From Desulfuromonadales bacterium (GTDB taxonomy: Bacteria; Desulfobacterota; Desulfuromonadia; Desulfuromonadales; JAGXHI01), in assembly GCA_024636295.1 (NCBI GenBank), contig JAGXHI010000051.1:1-64000 (forward strand): a stretch of DNA of 64,000 nucleotides. The letters are read 5' to 3'. A program made the translations under genes and the position numbers. Below are positions 10,553 to 20,858 of the stretch, in pieces. The stretch's first letter is position 1, and every line of letters begins with the position of its first letter. The notes beneath the pieces were generated by a model. The model was not told where the DNA came from. It was given only the letters and a program-made list of their open reading frames with translations, and did not search any database.

Positions 10553-11119
10553 ATGCGTCACAACAAATCCGGAAAAAGGCTTGGCCGCAACTCCAGCCAC
10601 CGCGCTGCCATGATGCGTAATATGGTGAGCTCACTGATACAGCACGAGCGGATTACTACCACTGATGCCCGGGCCAAGGAACTGCGGAAAATTGCGGAGA
10701 AAATGATTACTCTGGGAAAACGAGGCGACGTTCATGCCAGGCGCCAGGCCCTGCAGGTTATCCGGGAGCGTCACGTGGTCACCAAGCTTTTCGATCGTGT
10801 GGCGCCGCGCTTTGCCGGTCGTCCCGGCGGTTACACCCGTATTATCAAGGTGGGAAATCGTCCGGGGGACAATGCCGCGCTTTCCATCATCGAGCTGGTC
10901 GAGGAGGAATTATCTCCCAGGCCGGAAAAAGCTAAACCACCAACCGAAACCGCTGAGAAGGCTGCGCCGGTAGCCGCCGAAGTTAAGTCCGAGGCGCCTG
11001 CCGAGACACCTTCCAAATCGGCGGGAGCACCCGCCGAGACCGAAAAGGCCGAGTCTGAAGGAGAAGCAAAGGCAGAAGCTCCTGTAGAGGACGAAGCAGA
11101 AAACAAGAAAGAAAACTGA
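10553..11119 (+). CDS. rplQ: 50S ribosomal protein L17 with acidic C-terminal extension
   Basis: The first ~120 residues are ordinary L17 ([20 protein letters not shown]..., [18 protein letters not shown]). After residue ~122 there is a 65-residue tail rich in Ala, Glu, Pro and Lys and predicted to be disordered. L17 lies near the peptide exit tunnel. The gene is 43 bases after rpoA and ends the operon at an intrinsic terminator. Tails of this kind occur on L17 in some phyla; its role is not known to me. Confidence 0.95.
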   Translation: MRHNKSGKRLGRNSSHRAAMMRNMVSSLIQHERITTTDARAKELRKIAEKMITLGKRGDVHARRQALQVIRERHVVTKLFDRVAPRFAGRPGGYTRIIKVGNRPGDNAALSIIELVEEELSPRPEKAKPPTETAEKAAPVAAEVKSEAPAETPSKSAGAPAETEKAESEGEAKAEAPVEDEAENKKEN

Positions 11120-11148
11120 TCGTTATAATTTATAATATAAATAATTTA

Positions 11149-11176
11149 GGCAGGGAGCAAACCCCCTGCCTTTTTT
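11149..11176 (+). terminator. Intrinsic terminator of the ribosomal protein operon
   Basis: GGCAGGG pairs with CCCTGCC across an 8-base loop and is followed by TTTTTT. It lies 29 bases after the rplQ stop, after an AT-rich stretch, and closes the S10-spc-alpha transcript. Confidence 0.9.
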
Positions 11177-11215
11177 GCATTTTTTCTCATCATTGCAATT
11201 GAATCCGACGGATTT

Positions 11216-11878
11216 ATGCCTTCGTCAGCAGCGAAAAAGGTCATACGCATCCAGAGGGAAGACTCCGCCTTCATAGTGCTTGATTTCGAGACTTCGGGGC
11301 TCTCCCCGGACAAAGGCCATCGAGCCATCGAGATCGGGGCGGTGCTGGTACGTGAAGGGAAAATCGCTGAACGTTTTCAAAGCCTGATGAATCCGGGACG
11401 ACGTATCAGTCCCTTTATCGAGGCTTATACTGGCATTACCAACCAAATGCTTTCCAATGCACCCGAGGCGGCGGGAGTGATGGAGGAATTCTTCACCTTT
11501 ATCGGAGACAAACCTCTTGTTGCCCACAACGCCTCCTTTGATCGCCGGTTTCTTGATGTGGAACTCAGTCGCATCGGCTGCTCACGGCGCCAGGAGTTCG
11601 GCTGCTCTTTGCTTGCGGCTCGGCGGATTTATCCCCATGCGCCCAATCACCGCCTCGAGACGCTGATCCACTACAAAGGGTTGCCAACAGACGGTTGTTT
11701 TCACCGGGCGCTGGCCGATTCCGAAATGACTGCCCGGTTGTGGCTGTGCATGATCGAAGATCTGCGCACCACCTATAACCTTCGAGAGGTTTCCTTCGAT
11801 CTCATGTGCGGATTGGGGAAAATCGGCAAGAAAAAGGTTGTCGCTTACCTCAAGGAATTCTCCTGTCATGGGTTCTGA
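11216..11878 (+). CDS. DEDDh 3'-5' exonuclease, DnaQ-like
   Basis: A 220-residue protein of the RNase T/DnaQ exonuclease superfamily. All five catalytic residues are visible: Asp23 and Glu25 (VLDFETSG), Asp109 (HNASFD), His163 and Asp168 (HRALADSE). It is therefore likely an active two-metal nuclease that degrades DNA or RNA 3' ends. It could serve as a DNA polymerase III epsilon-like proofreader or a stand-alone nuclease. It follows the operon terminator, so it probably has its own promoter; I do not see a strong one in the 40-base gap. Confidence 0.85.
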   Translation: MPSSAAKKVIRIQREDSAFIVLDFETSGLSPDKGHRAIEIGAVLVREGKIAERFQSLMNPGRRISPFIEAYTGITNQMLSNAPEAAGVMEEFFTFIGDKPLVAHNASFDRRFLDVELSRIGCSRRQEFGCSLLAARRIYPHAPNHRLETLIHYKGLPTDGCFHRALADSEMTARLWLCMIEDLRTTYNLREVSFDLMCGLGKIGKKKVVAYLKEFSCHGF

Positions 11879-11917
11879 AAACCGGAATGGCGCAGCACCG
11901 ATTATGGAGCCAGAGAT

Positions 11918-12154
11918 TTGACGAGATCGAAATCCTCTTTTTTTCGCAATCCGCTTCGGCAGCCCTGGTGGTTCTGGGTCGCGGTGGCAGTCATGGTGTT
12001 TTCAAATTTCAGATATTTCCTGCCGGCCATCGCTGGGGAAGCTCTTCAACATCATCCCACTGTCGGTCTTCTTTCCGAATACGCCCACTGGATTGCCGTT
12101 CCCTTCCTGCTGCCTTTGATATTCCTGTTGTGGAAGCGCATCAGGAGACGATAA
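11918..12154 (+). CDS. Small two-helix membrane protein, unknown
   Basis: A possible 78-residue protein from TTG 11918. It has a basic N-terminus (RNPLRQPWWFW), a hydrophobic segment at about residues 17-40, a second at about 53-72, and an Arg-rich end (KRIRRR), consistent with two membrane helices and both ends cytoplasmic. I recognise no family. The start is weak (no clear ribosome-binding site), so the call rests on the hydrophobic pattern. It is 39 bases downstream of the exonuclease gene. Confidence 0.4.
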   Translation: MTRSKSSFFRNPLRQPWWFWVAVAVMVFSNFRYFLPAIAGEALQHHPTVGLLSEYAHWIAVPFLLPLIFLLWKRIRRR

Positions 12155-12257
12155 AGAAGTAGACCCTGCCAAATCGCTCACCTTCCTGTTTACTCTTTTT
12201 TCAATCCATGATATCTCATTAGAATAGGAGGTTGGGCTCAGTGCAAAGCAGCATTGT

Positions 12258-12494
12258 TCAGTCGCCACCCTGCAGCAACTTCTTTATTTCCGACGCCTTC
12301 ATTCCGCCTGCAGCGTAAGCCCGCCCGTCAATGATCAGCATCGGAAGGCTCAAGGTCTGCAGTTCGGCAAGTCGGGCCGCATCGGAAACCGACTCCACTG
12401 TGACCTCAAGATCGAGTTCCTCGACAGCTTCATGGACCCGTTTTTTCAACTGCCTGCACTTGGAGCATCCATCGCCAAGTATCTCAATGTTCAT
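12258..12494 (-). CDS. Thioredoxin-like redox-active disulfide protein
   Basis: From ATG 12494 (GGGAG upstream on the minus strand) this is 78 residues: MNIEILGDGCSKCRQLKKRV... It has the C-x2-C motif at residues 10-13 (GCSKC), a cis-Pro region (LSLPMLIIDGRAYAAGG) and a single thioredoxin-like fold, as in the small redox-active disulfide protein 2 family. It probably takes part in cytoplasmic thiol-disulfide exchange; the partner is unknown. It is divergent from the acyltransferase gene. Confidence 0.85.
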   Translation of the reverse strand: MNIEILGDGCSKCRQLKKRVHEAVEELDLEVTVESVSDAARLAELQTLSLPMLIIDGRAYAAGGMKASEIKKLLQGGD

Positions 12495-12598
12495 TGCGTT
12501 TTCTCCCTCGGTCATTTTCCTTTCATTGTGACATTGCCGGACGCGCCGGGCAAGTCCGGGTGCCGTATTCTTCAGCCTGATTTTGAAGTGATAGTGAA

Positions 12599-13219
12599 AT
12601 GAAAGATGCAATTTCAGGTCAGAGCGTATTACCGGGAAACAGGACTCCTCAGCGTGGCAACCTGTTAACCCGCCTCGTGGGCAAGGGAGTCTTTCGCCTC
12701 CTCGGATGGCGGATCGAAGGGCAGTTGCCGGACCGGGAAAAATTCATTCTCCTTGTTGCGCCCCATACCTCCAACTGGGACTTCGTCGTGGGAATCGCTG
12801 CGGTCCTGGGCCTTGGGCTGAATGCCAAATGGCTTGGGAAAGATGTCCTGTTCAAGGGGTATCACGGGAAGATAATGGTCTGGCTGGGGGGGATTCCCGT
12901 CGATCGCAGCGAACCCCAAGGGACCATTCAACAGATGGTCCGTATTTCCAGGGCTCAAGATAATTTTCTGCTTGGAATTACTCCGGAGGGTACACGCAGT
13001 CGAACAGACCGATGGCGGTCAGGTTTCTACCATATTGCCAAGGCCACCGATCTTCCTATAGTTCCCATTACCATGGATTATCCCTCCAGGACCATCAGGA
13101 TTGGATCTCCTATCGTCCCGACAGGAGATCTGGATAAGGATCTGCAGGTGTTCCGTGATTTTTTCAAGGATGCGAATCCGAAAATACCTGAAAATTTCAA
13201 CAGAGATATCCGCTTTTAA
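12599..13219 (+). CDS. 1-acyl-sn-glycerol-3-phosphate acyltransferase-like protein
   Basis: A 206-residue member of the PlsC/glycerolipid acyltransferase family. Motif I is HTSNWDFVVG at about residue 56 (catalytic His with Asp five positions on), and motif III is ITPEGTRSR at about residue 125. The IPVDRSEP segment resembles the region between them. It likely transfers acyl groups to a phospholipid precursor at the inner membrane, but some relatives act on other substrates. It is a monocistronic-looking gene ahead of the trp promoter. Confidence 0.8.
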   Translation: MKDAISGQSVLPGNRTPQRGNLLTRLVGKGVFRLLGWRIEGQLPDREKFILLVAPHTSNWDFVVGIAAVLGLGLNAKWLGKDVLFKGYHGKIMVWLGGIPVDRSEPQGTIQQMVRISRAQDNFLLGITPEGTRSRTDRWRSGFYHIAKATDLPIVPITMDYPSRTIRIGSPIVPTGDLDKDLQVFRDFFKDANPKIPENFNRDIRF

Positions 13220-13268
13220 TCACCTCCCCCGATTGCCTTCTCTTTCACTTCCGGTCGACCGCTCAAGC

Positions 13269-13298
13269 TTGACGCCCCGGGTTTGCCCGTGCTATTCT
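13269..13298 (+). promoter_or_regulatory. Sigma-70-type promoter of the trp cluster
   Basis: TTGACG (-35, 13269-13274), an 18-base spacer, then TATTCT (-10, 13293-13298). Transcription would begin near 13305, only about 20 bases before the trpE ATG. The leader is too short for a Trp-rich leader peptide or attenuator, so control would have to be by operator or feedback inhibition. Confidence 0.6.
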
Positions 13299-13324
13299 AA
13301 CCCACTTTAATTCCCGGAGCTTCC

Positions 13325-14806
13325 ATGTATTCCCCCACTCTCGACGAATTCAAGAACTTTACCCGTTCAGGAAACCTGATACCCGTTTACCGGGAAATTC
13401 TGGCGGACATGGAAACCCCCGTATCCGCCTTTCGCAAGATCGATGACGGACACACCTCCTTTCTCCTTGAGAGCATCGAAGGTGGCGAGAAATGGGCCCG
13501 CTATTCGTTTCTCGGCAGCGGTCCGGGGAAGGTCTTCCGCTGCCGAGGCAGCAAATTTGAAATCCTGGAAGGGAGTCAGGTGGTCCGATCGGGAGAGAGC
13601 TCCGATCCGCTTGAGGAACTCAAACGGGAAATGACAGCCCTGCGTCCCGTGGAAATCCCGGGACTTCCACGGTTTTTTGGAGGGGCTGTGGGCTACCTCG
13701 GTTACGATATGGTTCGGTTCATAGAGAATCTCCCCGACCGGAACCCCCGAGAAGTAAATGCCTTCGACGCCTGTTTTCTTCTGACAGAGCAACTGATCAT
13801 CTTCGATAATATGCGTCGGAAAATCAAGGTTGTCTGCAATCAGCATGTCGATGAGGGGCAAGATCCGGAAACCGCCTATAGAGCAGCCTGTGTAAAGATT
13901 GAGGCCCTGATTGCAAAACTCCGCATCCCTCTTCCCGCACCGGTGGCCAAATGTACGAAGGACGGAACGAACGAATGGAGACCGAATTTCACCCGCGAGG
14001 AATTCCGGACTGCCGTCGAGCGATGTAAGGAATATGTTCGTGCCGGAGACGTGATCCAGGTGGTTTTATCGCAGCGCCTTTCCGGGACTCTTGCAGCGGA
14101 TCCCTTCGATATCTATCGGGCGCTGAGAACCATCAATCCCTCTCCTTATATGTTTTTCCTGCGTTTTGGCGAGACGTTGGTCGTCGGGGCCTCCCCTGAA
14201 GTCCTGGTGCGCAAGGAAGGTGAGAGGGTGGAGGTTCGGCCCATTGCCGGGACCCGACCCCGCGGGAGGGATGCCGCCGATGATCTGGCGATGGAGAAGG
14301 AACTTCTGGCCGATCCCAAGGAACGTGCAGAGCATATCATGTTGGTGGACCTGGGTCGGAACGACCTGGGTCGGGTATGCCGAACCGGATCGGTGGAGGT
14401 CAGCGAGTTGATGGTCGTCGAACGGTACTCCCATGTCATGCACATCGTCTCCAACGTGCAGGGCTTTCTCAATGAGGATTGCGACGCCTATGATGTCTTC
14501 AGAGCTGCTTTTCCCGCAGGCACTCTGAGCGGCGCCCCGAAGATCCGGGCCATGGAGATTATTGATGAATTGGAGCCGGTCCGGCGGGAAATCTATGGCG
14601 GAGCGGTGGGGTATTTCTCCTTTTCCGGAAATATGGATATGGCCATCGCCATCCGCACCCTGGTGGTGCAGGACGGTCGAATCCATCTGCAGGCGGGGGC
14701 GGGGATCGTGGCCGATTCCGATCCCGAGACCGAGTATCAGGAAACCCTCAATAAGGCCCGTGGGGTGATGAAGGCGGTGGAGATGGCGGAATGTGGACTG
14801 GATTGA
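13325..14806 (+). CDS. trpE: Anthranilate synthase component I
   Basis: Converts chorismate plus ammonia (from TrpG glutamine hydrolysis) to anthranilate. The 493-residue protein has the chorismate-binding domain in the C-terminal half (RAGDVIQVVLSQRL, PIAGTRPRGRDA, SGAPKIRAMEIIDELEP). Near the N-terminus is LLESIEGGEKWARYSF, resembling the LLES region that binds inhibitory tryptophan. First gene of a trpEGDC-B2-F-B cluster. Confidence 0.95.
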   Translation: MYSPTLDEFKNFTRSGNLIPVYREILADMETPVSAFRKIDDGHTSFLLESIEGGEKWARYSFLGSGPGKVFRCRGSKFEILEGSQVVRSGESSDPLEELKREMTALRPVEIPGLPRFFGGAVGYLGYDMVRFIENLPDRNPREVNAFDACFLLTEQLIIFDNMRRKIKVVCNQHVDEGQDPETAYRAACVKIEALIAKLRIPLPAPVAKCTKDGTNEWRPNFTREEFRTAVERCKEYVRAGDVIQVVLSQRLSGTLAADPFDIYRALRTINPSPYMFFLRFGETLVVGASPEVLVRKEGERVEVRPIAGTRPRGRDAADDLAMEKELLADPKERAEHIMLVDLGRNDLGRVCRTGSVEVSELMVVERYSHVMHIVSNVQGFLNEDCDAYDVFRAAFPAGTLSGAPKIRAMEIIDELEPVRREIYGGAVGYFSFSGNMDMAIAIRTLVVQDGRIHLQAGAGIVADSDPETEYQETLNKARGVMKAVEMAECGLD

Positions 14807-14867
14807 TCCGAGTGCACGGCAAAGGGTCTAAAAAGCTGCCTTTGAAGAGCTTTATTACGGAATTCCC

Positions 14868-15434
14868 ATGCTCCTGATGATCGACAATTACGATTCCTTT
14901 ACCTACAACATCGTCCAGTATCTTCGTGAGCTGGGTGAAGAGGTGGAGGTTTATCGGAACGATAAAATAAACATTTCCGAAATCGAGGCCAGACGACCCC
15001 GGCGGCTGGTGGTTTCTCCCGGCCCCTGCTCTCCCTCTGAGGCGGGCATTTCCGTGGATGCAATTCGCTCACTGGCGGGGAAGTTGCCCATTCTGGGGGT
15101 TTGTCTCGGGCACCAGGCGATGGGACAGGCCTTCGGCGGCCGAATCGTCAGGGCTGAAAATCTCATGCACGGAAAAACCAGCTCTATCCATCATCGGGAA
15201 GAGGGAATTTTTCGGAAGATGCCCTCACCTTTTGAAGCTACACGCTACCACTCCCTTGTGGTGGACAGGAAGAGTCTGCCTGAATGCCTTGAGGTGACCG
15301 CCTGGACGGAGGAGGGAGAAATTATGGGAATGCAGCATAGGACGCTGCCCCTCTGGGGAGTCCAGTTTCATCCGGAATCTATCCTGACGATTCATGGGAA
15401 AGATCTGCTGAGGAATTTCCTGGAAATGACCTGA
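14868..15434 (+). CDS. trpG: Anthranilate synthase component II, glutamine amidotransferase
   Basis: A class I glutamine amidotransferase of 188 residues. The catalytic Cys79 is in [12 protein letters not shown]; the His-Glu pair is in WGVQFHPES near residue 170; and the N-terminus is [14 protein letters not shown]. It supplies ammonia to TrpE. In many bacteria the same subunit also serves aminodeoxychorismate synthase (PabA); folP and folC are in this window, but no pabB was seen. It lies 61 bases after trpE. Confidence 0.94.
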   Translation: MLLMIDNYDSFTYNIVQYLRELGEEVEVYRNDKINISEIEARRPRRLVVSPGPCSPSEAGISVDAIRSLAGKLPILGVCLGHQAMGQAFGGRIVRAENLMHGKTSSIHHREEGIFRKMPSPFEATRYHSLVVDRKSLPECLEVTAWTEEGEIMGMQHRTLPLWGVQFHPESILTIHGKDLLRNFLEMT

Positions 15435-15520
15435 GAGAAGGTATCTGGTCATTGTTATGGATTGGGGTCCCGGGTTTGAAATCCAATGACATGTGACAAG
15501 TAAGAATGGATGGAGAGCAC

Positions 15521-16570
15521 ATGATCAAGAAAGCCATTGCCCGTGTCGTCGAGCGGGAAGATCTCTCAGAGGCTGAAATGGTCGACGTTATGGACCAGAT
15601 CATGGGGGGGGAGGCCACTCCCGCCCAGATCGCCGCCTTTATTACTGCGCTCCGCATGAAGGGAGAAACGGTGGCGGAGATCACCGGCGCCGCCCGGGTG
15701 ATGCGGGCCCGGGCCACCCCCATCCGAGTAGGCAATGTGCTCGATCTGGACCGCGACGACATAAATATAGACCGGGAGACCATTCTCGACACCTGCGGAA
15801 CGGGAGGCAGCGGCACCAAGAGCTTCAATATCTCCACCACGGTTGCATTCGTGGTCGCCGCCTGCGGCGTCAAAGTGGCAAAGCACGGGAATCGCAGCGT
15901 CTCCTCCGCCTGTGGAAGTGCCGATGTCCTGGAGCAATTGGGAGTCAATCTGGATGTCACCCCCCGCATCGTTGAGGAGTGCGTCAGCAGCCTCGGCGTC
16001 GGATTTCTTTTTGCTCCCGCCCTGCACGGGGCCATGAAGCATGCCATCGGGCCTCGCAAGGAAATTGGAATCCGCACCATCTTCAATATTCTTGGCCCAC
16101 TGACCAACCCCGCCGGCGCAGATCGGCAGGTGCTGGGGGTATACCGGGAAGAGCTGGTGGAAATTCTGACCCGGGTTCTTGATCAACTGGGTTGTCGGCG
16201 TGGATTTGTGGTGCACGGCCAGGATGGAATGGACGAGGTTACCCTCACCGGCCCCACTTCGGTTGGGGAAATCCGCGAGGGTGAATTAAAATTCTACCAG
16301 GTCAGACCTGAGGATTTCGGTTTCGACCGTTGCACACTCGAGCAGCTTCAGGGTGGAAATGCAGCCCGAAATGCCGAAATCGTTCATTCCATTCTCTCTG
16401 GTGAAAAGAGCCCTGCCCGGGACATCGTGCTCCTCAACAGTGGTTTCGCCATAGTAGCAGCAGGCATTGCGGATCATATGCGGGAAGGAGTGGCCTGCGC
16501 AGAGGAGGTCATCGACAGCGGAAAGGCCCTGGAAAAACTGGAAGGGTTGATCCGGCTGACCAACGCGTAA
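15521..16570 (+). CDS. trpD: Anthranilate phosphoribosyltransferase
   Basis: Adds the PRPP ribose-phosphate to anthranilate. I start at ATG 15521 (349 residues), with GGAG 5 bases upstream; ATG 15506 is in frame but weaker. The glycine-rich [15 protein letters not shown] motif, [20 protein letters not shown], and [17 protein letters not shown] are diagnostic. Third gene of the trp cluster. Confidence 0.95.
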   Translation: MIKKAIARVVEREDLSEAEMVDVMDQIMGGEATPAQIAAFITALRMKGETVAEITGAARVMRARATPIRVGNVLDLDRDDINIDRETILDTCGTGGSGTKSFNISTTVAFVVAACGVKVAKHGNRSVSSACGSADVLEQLGVNLDVTPRIVEECVSSLGVGFLFAPALHGAMKHAIGPRKEIGIRTIFNILGPLTNPAGADRQVLGVYREELVEILTRVLDQLGCRRGFVVHGQDGMDEVTLTGPTSVGEIREGELKFYQVRPEDFGFDRCTLEQLQGGNAARNAEIVHSILSGEKSPARDIVLLNSGFAIVAAGIADHMREGVACAEEVIDSGKALEKLEGLIRLTNA

Positions 16571-16590
16571 ATTACTCGGTATTTTTAAGA

Positions 16591-17391
16591 ATGATTCTCG
16601 ATCAGATTCTTGAATACAAGACTCAGGAAGTGGCGGCAGCCAGGTCCCGTCTGTCCGAATCCGCCCTCCGGGCGCGGATGGGCGATCTACCGGCCACCCG
16701 CGGATTTGCCGATACGCTCCGGCGAAGGGCGGCTGTGGGAACCGCCATAATTGCGGAGGTAAAGAAAGGGTCGCCTTCCAAGGGCATTATCGGGGAGGAC
16801 TTCGACCCGGTGGAGATCGCCCTGAGGTATGAGCGGGGAGGGGCGGCCTGCCTTTCGGTTCTAACGGATTCAAAATTTTTTCTGGGGGAACTGTCTTACC
16901 TGGAGAAGATCCGGAAGGCCGTGGAAATCCCCCTGTTGCGCAAGGATTTCATTATTGATCCCTACCAGATTTTCGAAGCCAGAGCTTTCGGGGCCGATGC
17001 CATCCTGCTGATTGCCGCCGCATTGGAGGCTGCGGCCCTGCGCGATCTGGCTGCGCTGGCGAAAGATTTAGGAATGGATGTTCTGCTGGAAGTCCATAGC
17101 GAAGAGGAACTCAAAGCGGTGAGCGAGGTCCCGACCGATATGGTCGGGATCAACAATCGCGATCTGCGAACGTTCCAGACCGATCTGCAGACTACGGTCC
17201 GACTGGCCCCGATGGTTTCCCCGGGACGGGTCGTGGTGGCCGAAAGCGGCATCGATACAAGGGCGGATATCGATCGCCTCCAGAAAGCCGGCGCCGGGGC
17301 TTTTCTGGTCGGTGAGAGCCTGATGCGAGAGAAGGATTTCGAAAAGAAACTTCTGGAACTGATGAAACCGGCGCCTGTGGGGGTCGGATGA
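16591..17391 (+). CDS. trpC: Indole-3-glycerol phosphate synthase
   Basis: A TIM-barrel enzyme of 266 residues that closes the indole ring. Conserved elements are AEVKKGSPSKGII near residue 55, LLRKDFIIDPYQI, and LVGINNRDLRTFQTDL. It is not fused to TrpF, which is a separate gene downstream. It lies 20 bases after trpD. Confidence 0.95.
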   Translation: MILDQILEYKTQEVAAARSRLSESALRARMGDLPATRGFADTLRRRAAVGTAIIAEVKKGSPSKGIIGEDFDPVEIALRYERGGAACLSVLTDSKFFLGELSYLEKIRKAVEIPLLRKDFIIDPYQIFEARAFGADAILLIAAALEAAALRDLAALAKDLGMDVLLEVHSEEELKAVSEVPTDMVGINNRDLRTFQTDLQTTVRLAPMVSPGRVVVAESGIDTRADIDRLQKAGAGAFLVGESLMREKDFEKKLLELMKPAPVGVG

Positions 17392-17584
17392 CAACCATTT
17401 ACAGTGCTTCCCTGCCCCGTGGAGAACGACCTGGATTCCAGATGCCTCCCTTCCCTGGGGCGTCATTTATCGGTCGGCCTGGAAAAGCCGCTCGGAAACA
17501 GACTCATAGATTCGGAAATTCCCTCCGATTGTCCCGTTCGTTTACTTTTATTGCATTCGATTGATTGCGCAAAAGGAGTACCCG

Positions 17585-18940
17585 ATGAAAACAAAGATCC
17601 TGCTCAATGAAAATCAGCTGCCTTCCCAGTGGTACAACATCATTCCCGATCTGCCGGGGCCGATGGCGCCGGTTATCAATCCGCGCACATTGAAGCCGGT
17701 GACCCCGGACGACCTGCTGACCATTTTCCCCATGTCCCTGATCGAGCAGGAAGTTTCGCAGAAGCGTTGGATCGATATCCCCGATGAGGTTCGGGATATC
17801 TACCGCCTCTGGAGGCCCACGCCTATGTATAGGGCACACCGTCTGGAGCAGGCGCTTGGTACTCCAGCCCGGATCTATTACAAGTACGAAGGGGTTTCCC
17901 CGGCGGGATCTCACAAGCCGAATTCCGCCATTCCGCAGGCATGGTACAATAAACAGGCGGGAATCCGCCGTTTGGCCACAGAAACAGGTGCAGGACAGTG
18001 GGGCAGCTCCCTCGCTCTTGCCTGCTCCATGCTCGAGATGGAATGCACGGTTTACATGGTGAAGGTTTCGTGCACACAGAAACCCTATCGCAAGAGCCTC
18101 ATGGAAATGTGGGGAGCCAATGTGATTCCCTCCCCGAGCGATCGGACAGGAGCCGGCCGGTCCATTCTTGCCAAGGAGCCGGACAGCCCGGGATCCCTGG
18201 GAATCGCCATTTCAGAAGCGGTGGAGGATGCGGCCACACGCGAAGACACCAATTACGCTCTGGGCAGCGTACTCAATCATGTCTGTCTGCATCAGACAGT
18301 GATCGGACAGGAGGCGATCGAACAGATGAAACTCGTTGGGGATTATCCGGACGTGGTCATCGCCTGCTGCGGCGGCGGATCAAATTTTGCGGGGCTTTCC
18401 TTTCCTTTCCTTGCGGATCGCGCGGCGGGGCGCAATGTCCGGTGTCTGGCGGTGGAGCCGGCTTCCTGCCCGACCCTGACCAAAGGAATTTACGCCTTCG
18501 ATTACGGGGATACCGCCCAGATGGCCCCCATCGCCATGATGTATACCCTTGGCCACGATTTCGTTCCTCCGGGCATTCACGCAGGCGGACTGCGATACCA
18601 TGGCGAATCTCCTCTGGTCTCCCAGCTTTACAAGGCCGGTGAAATCGAGGCCAGATCCTACAAGCAGAACACCTGTTTTGAGGCGGCCATTCTCTTTTCG
18701 CGTCATGAGGGGATCGTTCCGGCCCCCGAGGCTTCCCATGCCGTCCGGGCGGCCATAGACGAGGCCCTGCAGGCCAAGGAAGAAGGGAAGGAAAAAACGA
18801 TTCTTTTCGGTCTGTCAGGACATGGGCAGCTCGACATGGGTGCTTACGACGCATTTCTGTCCGGGCAGTTGGAAGATTACGAGTATCCGGAGGAAAATAT
18901 CCGCAAGTCCTTGGGGAATCTGCCGAAGGTTGAAATCTGA
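17585..18940 (+). CDS. trpB2: Tryptophan synthase beta-like protein TrpB2
   Basis: A 451-residue PLP enzyme of the TrpB2 subgroup, which can use indole and serine without needing TrpA. ATG 17585 follows AAGGAG. The PLP lysine lies in [35 protein letters not shown] and a GGGSNFAGL phosphate-binding loop are visible. The N-terminal ~110 residues (including the [16 protein letters not shown] start) are the longer TrpB2-type extension. It sits between trpC and trpF after a 190-base gap, separate from the standard trpB. It may salvage indole. Confidence 0.92.
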   Translation: MKTKILLNENQLPSQWYNIIPDLPGPMAPVINPRTLKPVTPDDLLTIFPMSLIEQEVSQKRWIDIPDEVRDIYRLWRPTPMYRAHRLEQALGTPARIYYKYEGVSPAGSHKPNSAIPQAWYNKQAGIRRLATETGAGQWGSSLALACSMLEMECTVYMVKVSCTQKPYRKSLMEMWGANVIPSPSDRTGAGRSILAKEPDSPGSLGIAISEAVEDAATREDTNYALGSVLNHVCLHQTVIGQEAIEQMKLVGDYPDVVIACCGGGSNFAGLSFPFLADRAAGRNVRCLAVEPASCPTLTKGIYAFDYGDTAQMAPIAMMYTLGHDFVPPGIHAGGLRYHGESPLVSQLYKAGEIEARSYKQNTCFEAAILFSRHEGIVPAPEASHAVRAAIDEALQAKEEGKEKTILFGLSGHGQLDMGAYDAFLSGQLEDYEYPEENIRKSLGNLPKVEI

Positions 18941-19003
18941 CTCCCGGGGCTGCAGCTTGTCAGCGCCCTGGACCAATACGAGGTCAGGCTCCTGTAGCCG
19001 GTC

Positions 19004-19639
19004 ATGGTCAAAGTTAAAATCTGCGGTATAACCAATGTGAAGGACGCCCTGCATGCTGCTGCATGCGGGGCGGACGCTCTGGGCTTCGTTTTCTTTCCGG
19101 AGAGTCCCCGCAGCATCTCACCGGAGTCGGCGAGGGAGATCGTTTCCACCCTTCCGCCCTTCGTTTCGGCGGTCGGCCTGTTCGTCAACGAGAAGCCGGG
19201 GAGAATCATGGAAACCGTCGAATACTGCAGTCTGGACCTTCTTCAACTTCATGGGGACGAGTCCCCGGAGGACTGTGCTGTCCTTTCGGGTCGGAGGGTT
19301 ATCAAGGCCCTGCGGGTACGGAATGCGGAAAGCATGAGGGCCGCTGGCGACTACAAGGTCTCCGCCCTGCTGCTCGATGCCTGGGCTCCAGACCGGTTTG
19401 GTGGGACCGGCCGCACTTTCGACTGGGAACTGGCCGGTCTGGCAGGGGAGAGCCTGCGAATCATTCTGGCGGGAGGCCTCAACCCGGAAAATGTTTCAGA
19501 GGCGGTCTCCGCCGTACGTCCCTATGGGGTGGACGTCTCCAGCGGAGTGGAGGCGGCGCCGGGGAAAAAGGATCCTGCGAAGGTTGAGGCGTTTATTGCG
19601 AATGCGAAAGCCGTAATGCAGGGACGGTCTGCGCCCTAA
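19004..19639 (+). CDS. trpF: Phosphoribosylanthranilate isomerase
   Basis: A 211-residue TIM-barrel enzyme catalysing the Amadori rearrangement of phosphoribosylanthranilate. [16 protein letters not shown] carries the catalytic Cys7 region, LLDAW the Asp-containing strand, and [11 protein letters not shown] plus VDVSSGVE the phosphate-binding loops. Encoded between trpB2 and trpB with 17 bases to trpB. Confidence 0.95.
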   Translation: MVKVKICGITNVKDALHAAACGADALGFVFFPESPRSISPESAREIVSTLPPFVSAVGLFVNEKPGRIMETVEYCSLDLLQLHGDESPEDCAVLSGRRVIKALRVRNAESMRAAGDYKVSALLLDAWAPDRFGGTGRTFDWELAGLAGESLRIILAGGLNPENVSEAVSAVRPYGVDVSSGVEAAPGKKDPAKVEAFIANAKAVMQGRSAP

Positions 19640-19656
19640 ACGATGAAGGAAGTTAC

Positions 19657-20850
19657 ATGCACAAATTTCCCGACAATAAAGGTCATTTCGGCGAGTTCGG
19701 CGGCCGCTATGTGTCCGAAACGCTGATGCCCGCTCTTCTGGAGCTGGAAGAGGCATTTCGTGAAGCCATGGTGGATCCTTCCTTTCAGGAAGAATTCAGG
19801 TATTATCTTAGGCAGTACGTGGGCCGACCGAATCCCCTGTATTTCGCCCAGCGCCTGACCGAAGAGCTGGGCGGGGCGAAGATTTACCTCAAGAGGGAGG
19901 ATCTCAACCACACCGGTGCTCACAAGGTGAACAACACCATCGGGCAGATATTGCTGGCTCGTAGAATGGGCAAGAGAAAAGTCATTGCCGAAACAGGCGC
20001 AGGTCAGCATGGAGTGGCGACCGCCACGGTGGCGGCTCTTTTCGGGATGGAGTGTGAAATCTTCATGGGGACGGAAGACATCCGTCGACAGTCTATCAAT
20101 GTTTTTCGTATGAAGCTGCTGGGGGCGAAAGTCCACCGGGTGACCAGCGGAACGGCAACTCTCAAAGACGCCATGAATGACGCCATGCGGCACTGGGTAA
20201 CCCATGTGCGGGACACTTTTTACGTCATCGGCACCGTAGCGGGGCCACATCCCTATCCGGAGCTGGTGAGAGAATTCCAGGCGGTGATCGGCCGCGAGAC
20301 GCGGGAACAAATCCTCGAGCAGGAGGGACGGCTGCCCGATGTCGCCGTAGCATGCATCGGAGGCGGGTCCAATGCCATGGGGTTATTTCACCCTTTTCTG
20401 GAGGATGAGAATGTTCGGCTGATCGGTGTGGAGGCCGCGGGACTTGGCATTGACTCGGGGAAGCATGCCGCAAGCATTTCCGCCGGTCGGGTAGGCGTGC
20501 TCCACGGCAACAAGACCTTCCTGTTGCAGGATCCCCATGGTCAGATCCTTCACGCACACTCCATTTCAGCGGGACTTGACTACCCGGGCGTTGGACCGGA
20601 GCATGCCCATCTGCACGCGACGGGACGTTCCGAATACGTGTCGGTGACCGATGACGAGGCCATGGCGGCTTTTCAGAAGCTCACCCTCATCGAAGGGATT
20701 ATCCCCGCCCTGGAGAGCGCTCACGCTATCGCTCACGTAATGAAGCTCGCACCGGAACTTCCACGGGAGGCGATTATTGTGATCTGTCTCTCGGGCCGGG
20801 GAGACAAGGATATTCACACCGTCGCCGAGGCGATGGGAGTGGAACTCTAG
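19657..20850 (+). CDS. trpB: Tryptophan synthase beta chain (TrpB1)
   Basis: The conventional 397-residue beta subunit that works with Trp[26 protein letters not shown] starts it; the PLP lysine lies in [13 protein letters not shown] at about residue 92; [17 protein letters not shown] and a GGGSNAMG loop complete the site. trpA is not adjacent: a helicase and a uracil-DNA glycosylase gene lie between them. Confidence 0.95.
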   Translation: MHKFPDNKGHFGEFGGRYVSETLMPALLELEEAFREAMVDPSFQEEFRYYLRQYVGRPNPLYFAQRLTEELGGAKIYLKREDLNHTGAHKVNNTIGQILLARRMGKRKVIAETGAGQHGVATATVAALFGMECEIFMGTEDIRRQSINVFRMKLLGAKVHRVTSGTATLKDAMNDAMRHWVTHVRDTFYVIGTVAGPHPYPELVREFQAVIGRETREQILEQEGRLPDVAVACIGGGSNAMGLFHPFLEDENVRLIGVEAAGLGIDSGKHAASISAGRVGVLHGNKTFLLQDPHGQILHAHSISAGLDYPGVGPEHAHLHATGRSEYVSVTDDEAMAAFQKLTLIEGIIPALESAHAIAHVMKLAPELPREAIIVICLSGRGDKDIHTVAEAMGVEL

Positions 20851-20858
20851 CGGCCGAT

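Noticed and set aside
11806..12162. Alternative frame over the exonuclease end and small membrane protein
   Set aside because: It overlaps the conserved exonuclease C-terminus; the hydrophobic frame from 11918 is more plausible.
13220..13324. Trp leader peptide or attenuator before trpE
   Set aside because: The predicted transcription start is only ~20 bases before the trpE ATG and no Trp-rich short frame or paired terminator is visible.
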